Counted from the stretch's first letter, positions 55,475 through 63,387 are shown. The stretch is DNA of 64,000 bases from Pedobacter sp. ISL-64 (GCF_018613605.1 NZ_JAGGPU010000005.1:310001-374000); one strand, 5' to 3'. Numbers and translations are program-made. Notes: generated by a model not told the origin, from the letters alone.

Positions 55475-55789
55475 TTACCTCAGACGTTCTAAAGGAATAT
55501 CACTAAAGCCATCAATCACATCTAAATTTCCAACTTCTCCAATATCACCTATGTAACCTATATTGCCAAAATCACCAAGGGAACCGAAAGAAATTCCATC
55601 GTATGCATAGATATCACTATAGAGTAATCTATTTGCAAAGGGAACTTGTCCTAAATAGTTCCCTCGCATGTCAATGAAGATATTTGAAGACTTAAGGAAG
55701 TGTCCAATATTTGCACCTTTAACTGAGTAAAGTTGTCCATTAATAAGAGTAGCTATATGTTTCCCTTTGTAATTATATAGAAAATCCAT
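55475..55789 (-). CDS. 4-fold beta-flower-like protein
   Basis: The 104-residue protein begins 'MDFLYNYKGKHIATLINGQL', followed by 'YSVKGANIGHFL' and 'IFIDMRGNYLGQVPFANRLL', a chain of short strand pairs each holding a 'G-x-x-I/L-G' turn, similar to the 4-fold beta flower proteins. The C-terminus is Gly/Ile/Asp-rich ('FGNIGYIGDIGEVGNLDV'). It starts 24 nt after the end of a decayed relative (55814-56150). Function unknown. The family call is moderate. Confidence 0.5.
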   Translation of the reverse strand: MDFLYNYKGKHIATLINGQLYSVKGANIGHFLKSSNIFIDMRGNYLGQVPFANRLLYSDIYAYDGISFGSLGDFGNIGYIGDIGEVGNLDVIDGFSDIPLERLR

Positions 55790-55813
55790 TTTTATTTGTT
55801 TACTAGTATTAAG

Positions 55814-56150
55814 TTATTGATTAAAGAAGTTTTCATCAGATAAATCAGACCAAAATGATGACCGACTAGGTTTTGATGGTCTTGATTCTCTTCATGCGCG
55901 CGAGGGAGCGGAAGCTCGTGATGGTTTAGATGGCCCACCGCTTGCTCCATTAGAGAAGAGGCTAGGTCGGCCTTGCCGATCGTAGAACCATCCATTTTGC
56001 ATCCATCCTAAGTATCGGCCATTAAATGAATAATATATATTCGCCATGACAATATCCTACTGGCTTACCATTGTACAAATAGATATATTCGTTCTCGTAT
56101 ATGTATGCTGTCGCCACTCCTTCACTATTGTAGTACGGTGCTATTTCCAT
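55814..56150 (-). pseudogene. 4-fold beta-flower protein, frameshift plus stop
   Basis: From ATG 56150 the frame reads 'MEIAPYYNSEGVATAYIYEN...YLYNGKPVGY' and stops at 56022. The next family strands 'NIYYSFNGRYLGWMQNGWFY' and the linker 'GGPSKPSRASAPSRA' lie in a second frame, which then hits an in-frame TGA, where CGA (Arg) would keep it open, and continues 'RESRPSKPSRSSFWSDLSDE' to a TAA at 55814. The order matches intact family members (N-terminal strands, 'GW...D', Pro/Lys/Ser-rich linker, 'W-S-[DE]-L' end). One small indel near 56035-56043 and one base change would restore a ~111-residue protein. Confidence 0.7.
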
Positions 56151-56229
56151 AAAATGTGTTGTTAGATTAATGTCTTAATTAATTGAATCAAATTGAAAAT
56201 GAGCAACATCGTCAGGTAAAATAGATCAA

Positions 56230-56448
56230 TTATTTTAGGTAGCCATTTACAGACAAATGGTTGTACAAGTCATCATAAATCTCTAGCCAACTTTTACCAT
56301 ATGTACCAAAACTTGATGTCCGGTTTTGATGCCTATAGCAAACCGCCTTCTTTAATTCATTGTCAACAATAATTTCTAATTCTCCCAAACCCCATCTTTT
56401 ATGCACTATAGAGAACGGAATTTTAGATAAAAACTCACTTCTTATCAT
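56230..56448 (-). CDS. Hypothetical protein (72 aa)
   Basis: The 72-residue protein ('MIRSEFLSKIPFSIVHKRWG' to '...YNHLSVNGYLK') has no recognised domain, signal or membrane segment. Its ATG overlaps the stop of the upstream gene (ATGA, 4 nt), so the two are translationally coupled and likely work together. It may be an immunity-like or accessory subunit, but there is no direct evidence. Confidence 0.6.
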   Translation of the reverse strand: MIRSEFLSKIPFSIVHKRWGLGELEIIVDNELKKAVCYRHQNRTSSFGTYGKSWLEIYDDLYNHLSVNGYLK

Positions 56449-56810
56449 TGCTGTATTTCTAACTTTGAAAACTGCTTAATTATCTCAAAATAGTCTGCCC
56501 AATATTCAGGATGGGATTGTGGGTTGGTTATATCCTTATAAAAGAAAACACTGACTATTTCACCATTGTCGTTTCGTTTAATAACATCTGGATCTTTGAT
56601 AATCTTTAAGATTGCATTGTCAGTTAACCCTTTGTATTTTGTGTAAATAGGATAGTCTGGATAAGGATTATCTTCATGTATGCTAATTGCTTTATCCTGA
56701 GAGTTCCAGCCTAATGGAGTGTATTCTCTATTAAATGCGAACCATTTGCCAGAGGAGTTTTTCCTCATTCCATATGGAAGATTTATTCGAAAGAAATCTG
56801 TTAGTGACAT
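56445..56810 (-). CDS. Hypothetical protein (121 aa)
   Basis: The 121-residue protein ('MSLTDFFRINLPYGMRKNSS' ... 'WADYFEIIKQFSKLEIQQ') is acidic/aromatic and soluble with a mixed alpha/beta look; 'NREYTPLGWNSQ' and 'IYTKYKGLTDNAI' suggest a small DNA- or peptide-binding fold, but I do not recognise it. It is coupled by a 4-nt overlap to the 72-residue gene downstream. The pair forms a small two-gene unit in the accessory block. Confidence 0.6.
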   Translation of the reverse strand: MSLTDFFRINLPYGMRKNSSGKWFAFNREYTPLGWNSQDKAISIHEDNPYPDYPIYTKYKGLTDNAILKIIKDPDVIKRNDNGEIVSVFFYKDITNPQSHPEYWADYFEIIKQFSKLEIQQ

Positions 56811-56960
56811 AGTATATCTTTTTAGTTATGTATCGTTTTGTTGTCCTATTTTAGAAATTAAAGGTTGTTCAGCAATTTATCTGTGGACTAATTCCACAAC
56901 CACATTCGAGGCAATTTAGATCCATTAGTTGAGTTACTGGTTGTTATTAGATATTAATTA

Positions 56961-57533
56961 TTAACTATGAATTGAGTTATGGCAATTTGTACAAATGGAT
57001 TCTAAATCCTCTAGGAGCTCACTTCTAAACCTTTCATAAGTAACATGGTGCACTTGTTCAGCTGTTCCTCCACATCTTAGACACTTATTATTATCACGTT
57101 GAAAGACTTTCTGCCTCAACTTTTTCCATTCGTTTGTGTAATAATAGGATTCAAACTTATTATAACGTATCCGGCTATAATTACCTTTTATTAGTCCATT
57201 ATAATATACTCTTATTTCTTCAAGCTCTTCTTTTCTCTGTTCTGCTAGAGATTCATTAAATAAATTTAAGTCTGCTTCATTAACCTTAGAAAATGAAGTC
57301 AAAGGAGTGTTTAGTAACTTACCGCAATTAAGGCATTGATCTCTAATAGTCTTTCTGTCATCTTTTTGATAGTAGATTACCTTTTCAATATTATCATTAT
57401 CACAACAGGTAAAATAAGTTACTCTAAATAAACCACATGATGAACACCACTTTACAATAGCATATTTCTCAGTTTGAACTTCAAATGTATTTAGTTTGCA
57501 AGATGGACATATTTCACATAGCTGCTCTTTCAT
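56961..57533 (-). CDS. HNH endonuclease with N-terminal zinc ribbons
   Basis: The 190-residue protein has several Cys pairs in its N-terminal half ('LCEICPSCK', 'WCSSCGLF', 'CLNCGKLL'), a linker helix (95-135), and an HNH domain (136-190): 'VFQRDNNKCLRCGGTAEQVH', then 'HVTYERF' and 'LESICTNCHNSIH', with the two CxxC pairs and the HH...H core of McrA-type nucleases. It should nick or cut DNA using one metal. It overlaps the upstream gene by 4 nt and so forms a two-gene operon with it. Target unknown. Confidence 0.85.
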   Translation of the reverse strand: MKEQLCEICPSCKLNTFEVQTEKYAIVKWCSSCGLFRVTYFTCCDNDNIEKVIYYQKDDRKTIRDQCLNCGKLLNTPLTSFSKVNEADLNLFNESLAEQRKEELEEIRVYYNGLIKGNYSRIRYNKFESYYYTNEWKKLRQKVFQRDNNKCLRCGGTAEQVHHVTYERFRSELLEDLESICTNCHNSIHS

Positions 57534-58006
57534 TGTCTATCCCTACAACAAGCTCCATGTACACTTGTTTGTTTAACTGTCTTTTCGAACTTTTCAAGAA
57601 TACCAATCTTAAATTTGCGTGTATCATCGCTAAACTCTTTTCCATCAAAATCAACAATGTTACCACAATAACCACATCTGTAAATATTATCGTATTTAAA
57701 TTGTGTATCAAGATCTTCTTTAATGTTTAAGTAATCTTCATAGTCACGCTCTTCATCATTCTTAATTACTTTGATTTTGCCAACATGTACTCTAAGAGTT
57801 TCATCTTCTTTAATTAAAACCCTTAGTAGGTAAAAAGGAACATCAATCCCTTCGTTATAAATACGTCGATATTCCAACGCAAGTGCATCAAAGTCTCTCT
57901 GATTTAAGGTTATTGTATCATCCTCGTTAAGAGAATTGTCAAGGATATAATCTCTTAAGGATTTTATATTTATTACGCCTATGTGATGTATTGATGATTC
58001 TAACAC
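57530..58006 (-). CDS. Zinc-ribbon hypothetical protein, HNH partner
   Basis: The 158-residue protein has an N-terminal acidic alpha/beta region ('SLNEDDTITLNQRDFDALAL', 'VPFYLLRVLIKEDETLRVHV') and a C-terminal zinc-ribbon-like part with 'YRCGYCGNIVDFDG' (CxxC about 114-117) and 'HGACCRDRQ'. Its stop overlaps the start of the HNH gene by 4 nt. It is probably a specificity or inhibitor subunit of the nuclease; this is inference from coupling and shared Cys pairs. No family recognised. Confidence 0.6.
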   Translation of the reverse strand: MLESSIHHIGVINIKSLRDYILDNSLNEDDTITLNQRDFDALALEYRRIYNEGIDVPFYLLRVLIKEDETLRVHVGKIKVIKNDEERDYEDYLNIKEDLDTQFKYDNIYRCGYCGNIVDFDGKEFSDDTRKFKIGILEKFEKTVKQTSVHGACCRDRQ

Positions 58007-58104
58007 GATTTTATGGTATGTTAAAGTTAATAAGATTTAAAGTCTTTATTAAGAAGTGTACAAAACTTGCTAGTTAAATCCTCCATGTGTAATGAGAATA
58101 TTAT

Positions 58105-58779
58105 TTACCATTTTATATCATAATTAATATGGTCATCTGTTAATTCTAGATCGTTTATTTCACATTTTAGGCGTTTGGCCTCCTTGTTTAAGAATTCCAG
58201 ATGTTCGTTGTACTCAGGTGTATAATATATTGCTTTCCTTAACAATGTCGATAGTTTTCTAAATGCTAACTTACCGCCGCCCATAGTAAAATAATCAGCA
58301 TTTATGCTTCTCATATATAAATAGATATGCTTATTCGTTGATTCAATCGCCCCATCAATATATGGTATTAAGGTCCTCGCCCCAACCTCATCAAATTCAT
58401 TCATGGATCTTTCTAACCAATATTCTAAACTCAGGAAAGTCGCTAAATCTAATTTATTGCTTTCTATGAATTTCATATTTTGCCGAAGGGCATTCAATGA
58501 GAATATAATGTGGACCCAGGATAACTCAACACCCAGGTATTCGATATTGTCTAGTGAAAAATGACTTGATTCTCTCTTTAGTTTACTTCCTTCGTAAGCT
58601 TTTCTAAGCTCGTAAGAAAATCCACTAATTAATCTATCCCGATCTTCAAACAGCTTATTTTCCGTATAGTTAGGATCATTCCAAAACTTACCAAATACGT
58701 CATATAATGTCCTTAGGTCATCATAATTTCCCCAAAGCTGAATTCCCAATCCTCTTTTAGTTGGCACTGTATAAATCAT
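58105..58779 (-). CDS. DUF6904-like protein
   Basis: The 224-residue soluble protein begins 'MIYTVPTKRGLGIQLWGNYD' and continues 'DLRTLYDVFGKFWND', 'RLISGFSYELRKAYEGSKLK', 'SWVHIIFSLNALRQNM', 'YMRSINADYFTMGGGKLAFR'. I recall this pattern as DUF6904, an all-helical family of scattered bacterial distribution without assigned function. It lies 12 nt downstream of the 360-residue gene and is surely cotranscribed with it. A role with that putative nuclease is an inference from position. Confidence 0.6.
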   Translation of the reverse strand: MIYTVPTKRGLGIQLWGNYDDLRTLYDVFGKFWNDPNYTENKLFEDRDRLISGFSYELRKAYEGSKLKRESSHFSLDNIEYLGVELSWVHIIFSLNALRQNMKFIESNKLDLATFLSLEYWLERSMNEFDEVGARTLIPYIDGAIESTNKHIYLYMRSINADYFTMGGGKLAFRKLSTLLRKAIYYTPEYNEHLEFLNKEAKRLKCEINDLELTDDHINYDIKW

Positions 58780-58791
58780 TATTCTTATAGT

Positions 58792-59874
58792 TTAAAATTG
58801 GGGTTCATCATCAAATTCATGAATTATTTCTTGTGCTAGTATTCTAACATTATCAGAAAGCTCAAACAATTTCCTTTTCTTGTAAAATTCTTCTAATTCA
58901 CCAATAGGCATCCATCCAGAACCAATATGATATTTATTAAAAGCCTCTTCGAATATATTATGGCTAATGGCATATTCAGCCAATAGATCCTTCTTTAATA
59001 TGTTATTTGATGCTTTAACTTTTAAAACCTTACAAAGAGGGATATGATCACCAGTTGACCTCATTTTTGATTGCAAATTAAGCAACTTGCTCGTCGGCCT
59101 TAGAAAGGCTGAACAATAGGGGAATCGATAATCATTAGAGCTTTCATAAACTTTTGGAACATCACAGCAATTTGATCCACACAGATTGTCATGAAGTCTT
59201 TGAAGTTGCTTTTCATCTCTTTCGGTTAAATATAGGCTTTTACCATTCCATGTTTTATATTGTAAATGAGCAAACCTGGCCAATCCTAATTTCAAATCAT
59301 ATTGTTCATAAATCAAATCTGCACCTAGAACATGCTCAATTTTGTCTGGATGAGCTAGATAAATTCTAAAATGATTACCATTCGGTAACTCATAGTCTTT
59401 CTTATTAACATTCCCTATAAACGGAACTTCTTTCATGTTATTTCTACTGGATATATAGAAGTCATGATTTAGTAACTTATGTTCAGTAAGCTCTCTAGTT
59501 TTGAAGAACTCTAAAGCTGTTCTAAGAGCACTTAAATGCTTTTTTAAAGGTGTAGTATCATCGTAACTACTACTAATTGCCAGCTTATACTCATCAATCT
59601 CTTCATTTATAAGGTCTTCTGGTTTTTCACCTTTAGCTTTTGCTAGTGCCTTGAATCTTGTCACCATCTCGCTTTCATTCTTACCAGGTAAATGTTTTAC
59701 CAGTTCAGTATAAAGTGCAGGATCAATATCTTCAATATATTTTAGTGCATGCTCATAGGTAGGTGGTTGTTGCTTCATAGCTAGTGTAAAAGCATCTCTA
59801 ACACTAGCTACAACGTTAAAAGCTGTTTCGAGCTTTTGATCTTTGCTGAAATTATCACTATCGAAGTATTCCAT
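58792..59874 (-). CDS. Hypothetical protein, possible Q-x-K nuclease core
   Basis: The 360-residue protein is helical at the N-terminus (1-135). Its middle holds 'GADLIYEQYD' (184-193) followed by 'FAHLQYKTW' (201-209), a G-x-D...Q-x-K arrangement as in Mrr-like PD-(D/E)xK endonucleases. A Cys cluster 'LCGSNCCDVPK' (231-241) plus 'FPYCSAF' (251-257) could bind zinc. The C-terminal 100 residues are helical. I do not recognise the family. It is the first gene of a two-gene unit with the DUF6904-like gene and could be a DNA-targeting effector. Confidence 0.55.
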   Translation of the reverse strand: MEYFDSDNFSKDQKLETAFNVVASVRDAFTLAMKQQPPTYEHALKYIEDIDPALYTELVKHLPGKNESEMVTRFKALAKAKGEKPEDLINEEIDEYKLAISSSYDDTTPLKKHLSALRTALEFFKTRELTEHKLLNHDFYISSRNNMKEVPFIGNVNKKDYELPNGNHFRIYLAHPDKIEHVLGADLIYEQYDLKLGLARFAHLQYKTWNGKSLYLTERDEKQLQRLHDNLCGSNCCDVPKVYESSNDYRFPYCSAFLRPTSKLLNLQSKMRSTGDHIPLCKVLKVKASNNILKKDLLAEYAISHNIFEEAFNKYHIGSGWMPIGELEEFYKKRKLFELSDNVRILAQEIIHEFDDEPQF

Positions 59875-60090
59875 AATTATTTAATTGCATTTAAACTTTA
59901 AAATCCTCAATCAAAGTTTAAATGGCACTTAAATATGAGAGACTTAATTAGATAATCAAATATATAAAACTCATTCACAACTATAGCTTATTTATAATTA
60001 CCCTCGGAAAATGAAAAGGACAATAATTAACTGCTTATATATACAGTCAACTTATTGTCCTGATGTTTAATGCGAAATTATAAACACAAT

Positions 60091-60459
60091 TTATTGATTG
60101 TGATTAGTATCATCTACAGTAACGTTCTCTTTTATTTCATTTTCTTCATATCCGCCATATTTCTTGGTCAAAATCACATTAAATCTTTTGAATAAGCCAA
60201 AAAACTCATCATATTTAACTCCACTTTCGAAGCTAAGATTGCTGATATACGGGTTTTCCTTTGTAGAATTCTCATTATCAAGGCAAATGATCGTTGCCGA
60301 AAAGAAATCTCCTTCTCCATGATAAAATTCTGCTCCAATGGCTTCATAACGGTTAGTATCAACCCCTCGACTTTTCAGAAATGCTTCTAAATCATAGTGA
60401 TCACTAATATCCGCTGCTGCTGTTCCTTTGAAGTCTGTGTATTGTGTTGTTGCTTTCAT
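60091..60459 (-). CDS. Hypothetical protein (122 aa)
   Basis: The 122-residue acidic protein ('MKATTQYTDFKGTAAADISD', 'FLKSRGVDTNRYEAIGAEFY', 'FSATIICLDNE', 'FNVILTKKYGGYEENEI') is soluble and has alternating strands and helices. It resembles small phage or plasmid proteins in size and composition but no family is recognised. It stands alone between two gaps of about 220 and 260 nt in which I see nothing definite. Confidence 0.55.
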   Translation of the reverse strand: MKATTQYTDFKGTAAADISDHYDLEAFLKSRGVDTNRYEAIGAEFYHGEGDFFSATIICLDNENSTKENPYISNLSFESGVKYDEFFGLFKRFNVILTKKYGGYEENEIKENVTVDDTNHNQ

Positions 60460-60721
60460 CTGATTAATATGTATAATTTAAATAATAAAATTCGACTCAT
60501 TGTAAATATGATTTATCGATGTTTACTAAGGTATTCAGATGGTTTAAGAATAACAAACGGGAAACCGTAAATACTCATGTTTAAGTATGCGAACCGAAAT
60601 GCGAATGTTTCGACGGTACTTACAAAGAAGTTCGCAGAATGATGTAACGATATGTTTTATGTAATAAAACACGAGACTTAGCTAATTATTATATATCGCA
60701 GCGTATGATTTTGTTAGACTA

Positions 60722-61243
60722 TTATTCATCACATCTGCGCCATGCTTTGCGAACTATTGCACCCAATTTCTCATTTGATATTTCTTTATTGCAACTAATG
60801 CTCTTCCAGTCTAATGAATGAAAGCCCCTTTGTCGACCACTGTCTCCTCCATTTAAGGTTGGTACTAAAATTATTTTCTCATTAGTCTCCCATATCTCCA
60901 CGAGCAAAGCGTCTTCACATAGTTCATGATATGCTTGAAAGCCATGAGCAGCTAAGAATTTCTGCAAATGTTTACCTGCCAGTACACGATTATGCTTCTT
61001 AAATAAGAAGTTATAGCGCGTCAAATCAAGATGCAACCTAACTGTTTTGCCTATATCTTTATCATCAGCGTCACGTTGTAAGGTGGTCACATTGGCAGAA
61101 GATTCCCAATCCCATAGTTTTTGCCCAATCTTATGATATGTATCAAAATTAATTTTATTAGGATACAACACGGCTGAGGCGCGTTTCCGTTCAGATTTAT
61201 TCGGTTTTCTTTCTCCGAGGAGGTCAATTAGTGCTTTAAACAT
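60722..61243 (-). CDS. Hypothetical protein (173 aa), immunity-like
   Basis: The 173-residue soluble protein starts 'MFKALIDLLGERKPNKSERK', has a Lys/Arg-rich N-terminus, a central beta-strand region ('AYHELCEDALLVEIWETNEK', 'IILVPTLNGGDSG'), and ends 'NEKLGAIVRKAWRRCDE'. The end resembles the 'LG-x-A-[VI]...A-x-x-R-[CS]' close of some contact-dependent-inhibition immunity proteins, but no toxin gene is adjacent, so this is only a hint. Monocistronic; its upstream region is the structured stretch at 61.35-61.66 kb. Confidence 0.5.
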   Translation of the reverse strand: MFKALIDLLGERKPNKSERKRASAVLYPNKINFDTYHKIGQKLWDWESSANVTTLQRDADDKDIGKTVRLHLDLTRYNFLFKKHNRVLAGKHLQKFLAAHGFQAYHELCEDALLVEIWETNEKIILVPTLNGGDSGRQRGFHSLDWKSISCNKEISNEKLGAIVRKAWRRCDE

Positions 61244-61352
61244 ATCTTATCAAATGGTTGTAACTAATATCCTATATTAAACTTAAAAGATAGAATCAAG
61301 TAGATCATTTCTTGTTTTAGGTATATTGCTTCAAATTAATATTTAATTTAAT

Positions 61353-61660
61353 GCTCACCGCCTGCGAACTGAGAAAATGTGTGAGAACTGGTAGCTGCAA
61401 AGCAGCGAGGTTCGATCTATGTTTTAACACAAGCGACTGGCGAGATATTTGAACAAATATCGTGACAGTCGTGCAGCATTTTCGATTGCGCAGGTGAGCT
61501 GAAAAGTGGAGCCTGACTAGATTTATCCAGGATGAAGCGAAGCAAATCCTAGATAAAGATAGAGAGAAGGCTCACGGAGCCATCCGCTTTGCCAAACTTA
61601 AAACCATGACAGAATGCAATGATGGCGTGTGTTTTAAGAGGCATTAGACATGGCGGAGTA
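61353..61660. other. Structured, G+C-richer non-coding region
   Basis: No gene. Nested pairings: GCTCAC (61353-61358)/GTGAGC (61494-61499), CTGCG (61362-61366)/CGCAG (61489-61493) and GAAAATG (61373-61379)/CATTTTC (61477-61483) close a multibranch loop. Inside are a GCTGC-AAA-GCAGC hairpin (61394-61406) and a CGACTG/CAGTCG stem (61434-61439/61466-61471) topped by GATATTT/AAATATC (61444-61461). Next come TTTATC-AGGAT/ATCCT-GATAAA (61522-61557), GAGCC/GGCTC with two mutually exclusive partners (61509-61513 or 61577-61581 with 61569-61573), and CTTAAAAC/GTTTTAAG (61597-61604/61631-61638) closed by CCGC/GCGG. A structured RNA or a transfer origin would both fit. No other signal is seen in 61244-61352. 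Confidence 0.6.
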
Positions 61661-61785
61661 CCTTTCAACCTACATTTAACCACTGTCCTTAGCTAAGAAC
61701 CACTGAGTGAAAAGTAAACGCAGTACCTTAAATGAAACAAGAACTACAAATGCCATCTTCTACAGAATCAATGACTAGACCGAGC

Positions 61786-61824
61786 CTTTCCTCGCGTAAG
61801 CCACCTCTTTTGAGGAAAGGCACA
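61786..61824. repeat. Inverted repeat, possible terminator
   Basis: GCCTTTCCTC (about 61784-61793) pairs perfectly with GAGGAAAGGC (about 61812-61821) over an 18-nt loop, followed by 'ACAGTTTTAGG'. It could end transcription from the left, or stop the DUF2971 gene transcript coming from the right. Confidence 0.5.
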
Positions 61825-61837
61825 GTTTTAGGAATGC

Positions 61838-62686
61838 TTAGTAATCAATTAGTAAACGCGACAATGCACCATCAACGATCTCACATTTATATAAGTCTGC
61901 ATGGCTACCCTTTTTCCTAAGGATTTCGATAATTCTAGGTATTTGCTCATCATCAAAACTATGCCCTAGGGTTACCTCTTTAAGTATATCGTCAGAATAA
62001 ACTCTTACTCGATTAGCTTTATTTACATTGGCCTCACTAAAATCACGTATCCGATATTCCTCCTCAAATTCCCACTTTGTTAATTTATAATAGACTCTTA
62101 TTGATGCAACCAATATAGAATCCATTAATGGATGAATGATTGGCAATTCATCTTGGTAAGTTACTGGGCCACCACCTCCAAATCCACACGAACGAATTAG
62201 TTTATTAGTTTCGTAGCCGTAACAAATACCAGTATGATCATGGCCGTACATTTTCCACATTTCATTATTTAATGGGTTCTTACAAAGACTTAGAATACCC
62301 GATTTATCATTATATGACTTCCATTCATCCGCAATAAATAGTTTCATTTTATTCTCGTCTTTAAAAGGGAGCCTTGCAGCTAGACGTATAACTTCATTTT
62401 TAATTGCTTTATCATTCCATCTTGTGTGCATTCTCCTAACAATAGGTTCGCCCCACTGCAATATTTCCTCATCTGTAAGCAAATCATATCTCGTTGGTAT
62501 TTTGCAATCAAACTGATCAACAAAGCTTGATGGCTCAGCTAGGAATAGTTGATTCTTTAAAAGAACATTATCACTATTAACATCGCCTTTATTCCACGAG
62601 CGGTACTTGTAAACCATCTCTGGTTTCTCTACGTTTTCGAGATCTGTAAAATCAACCTCCACTAGCTGTATTTGTTCTATATCCAT
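61838..62686 (-). CDS. DUF2971 protein
   Basis: The 282-residue soluble protein shows the DUF2971 pattern: 'VYKYRSWNKGDVN', 'LFLAEPSSFVDQFDC' (usually 'L...P..FNDPFD'), 'ILSLCKNPLNNEMWKMYGHDHTG' split around 130-153, 'ICYGY' and 'YYKLTKWEFEEEYRI' (about 205-220). DUF2971 proteins are widespread in defence islands and phage-related regions; their activity is unknown. It starts 8 nt after the stop of the CoiA-like gene and is cotranscribed with it. Confidence 0.8.
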   Translation of the reverse strand: MDIEQIQLVEVDFTDLENVEKPEMVYKYRSWNKGDVNSDNVLLKNQLFLAEPSSFVDQFDCKIPTRYDLLTDEEILQWGEPIVRRMHTRWNDKAIKNEVIRLAARLPFKDENKMKLFIADEWKSYNDKSGILSLCKNPLNNEMWKMYGHDHTGICYGYETNKLIRSCGFGGGGPVTYQDELPIIHPLMDSILVASIRVYYKLTKWEFEEEYRIRDFSEANVNKANRVRVYSDDILKEVTLGHSFDDEQIPRIIEILRKKGSHADLYKCEIVDGALSRLLIDY

Positions 62687-62694
62687 CTGAAATG

Positions 62695-63387
62695 CTATTT
62701 GCGTCTTCTTTTTTTAATTAGAGGTTTTATAAATTCATTGTAACCAACATAAGCAATTCCTGCTCCAACTGCCCCCAATAAAATCATAAAGCCTAAATCA
62801 TCATCACTCCTAGAATTGGTGACAGAAATATCATTATAAGTTGGAAGCATTGACTTGAACTCTAAGCTTTCTAAGATATCATGTTGTAATTGTTCTATAT
62901 CGAACAATCTATTATAATCACTAAAATTAATTACTAAGCAATCTGCGAATCTCTCACTAAATCGGAGTTCTTTATCCCAGCTTATTGGATGCGAAACAAT
63001 TACTTCTATATATAATGTCTTACTATTGCCTTTTAGAGTAACATCAGGCCTATATTTATCCCATTTCTTTTCCGGTAATGCTTCGATATATTCGTAGTTT
63101 ACTCCGTTAGGTAGCTTAATTATATTATGCTTTTTAAGTATTTCTTTGACTGTTAAATGTAGTAACGTTTCAGATGTAGCATTACATCCTATTCCACGAT
63201 GTTTGAAATGTTTAGTTTTTATTGGAACATTTAAAACGCATGTTAATTGTTTACCACAATCAAGACAGATAAAATTATGTTTGTCAGTAAGATTAACAGT
63301 GGTGATATTTGTTGGTTCATTGGTAAGCTTATGTCTGCCTAATATGAAGTGAGCGCTCATGGCATAATGATAATAAAAAAGACCCAT
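62695..63387 (-). CDS. CoiA-like nuclease-fold protein with membrane tail
   Basis: The 230-residue protein (perhaps from the second ATG at 63360, 'MSAHFILGRHKLTNEPTNIT') has a zinc ribbon ('FICLDCGKQLTCVLNV'), then 'KHFKHRGIGCNATSETLLHL' and a PD-(D/E)xK-like core 'YRPDVTLKGNSKTLYIEVIV' followed by 'SHPIS', as in competence protein CoiA and its relatives. A C-terminal hydrophobic segment (about 203-219, 'MILLGAVGAGIAYVGY') and a basic tail 'KPLIKKRRRK' would anchor it in the membrane, unusual for CoiA. It forms an operon with the DUF2971 gene. Confidence 0.65.
   Translation of the reverse strand: MGLFYYHYAMSAHFILGRHKLTNEPTNITTVNLTDKHNFICLDCGKQLTCVLNVPIKTKHFKHRGIGCNATSETLLHLTVKEILKKHNIIKLPNGVNYEYIEALPEKKWDKYRPDVTLKGNSKTLYIEVIVSHPISWDKELRFSERFADCLVINFSDYNRLFDIEQLQHDILESLEFKSMLPTYNDISVTNSRSDDDLGFMILLGAVGAGIAYVGYNEFIKPLIKKRRRK

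Noticed and set aside
60722..61243. Firm call as a contact-dependent-inhibition immunity protein
   Set aside because: Only the last ~12 residues resemble such proteins and no toxin gene is adjacent, so it is left as hypothetical.
61385..61420. tRNA-like 'GAACTGGTAGCTGC...GGTTCGATCT' text
   Set aside because: No acceptor stem, anticodon arm or CCA-proximal pairing can be built; the segment is better explained as arms of the larger structured region.
61353..61700. Group II intron or retron
   Set aside because: No domain V-like 34-nt hairpin with the AGC triad, and no reverse transcriptase gene in the window.
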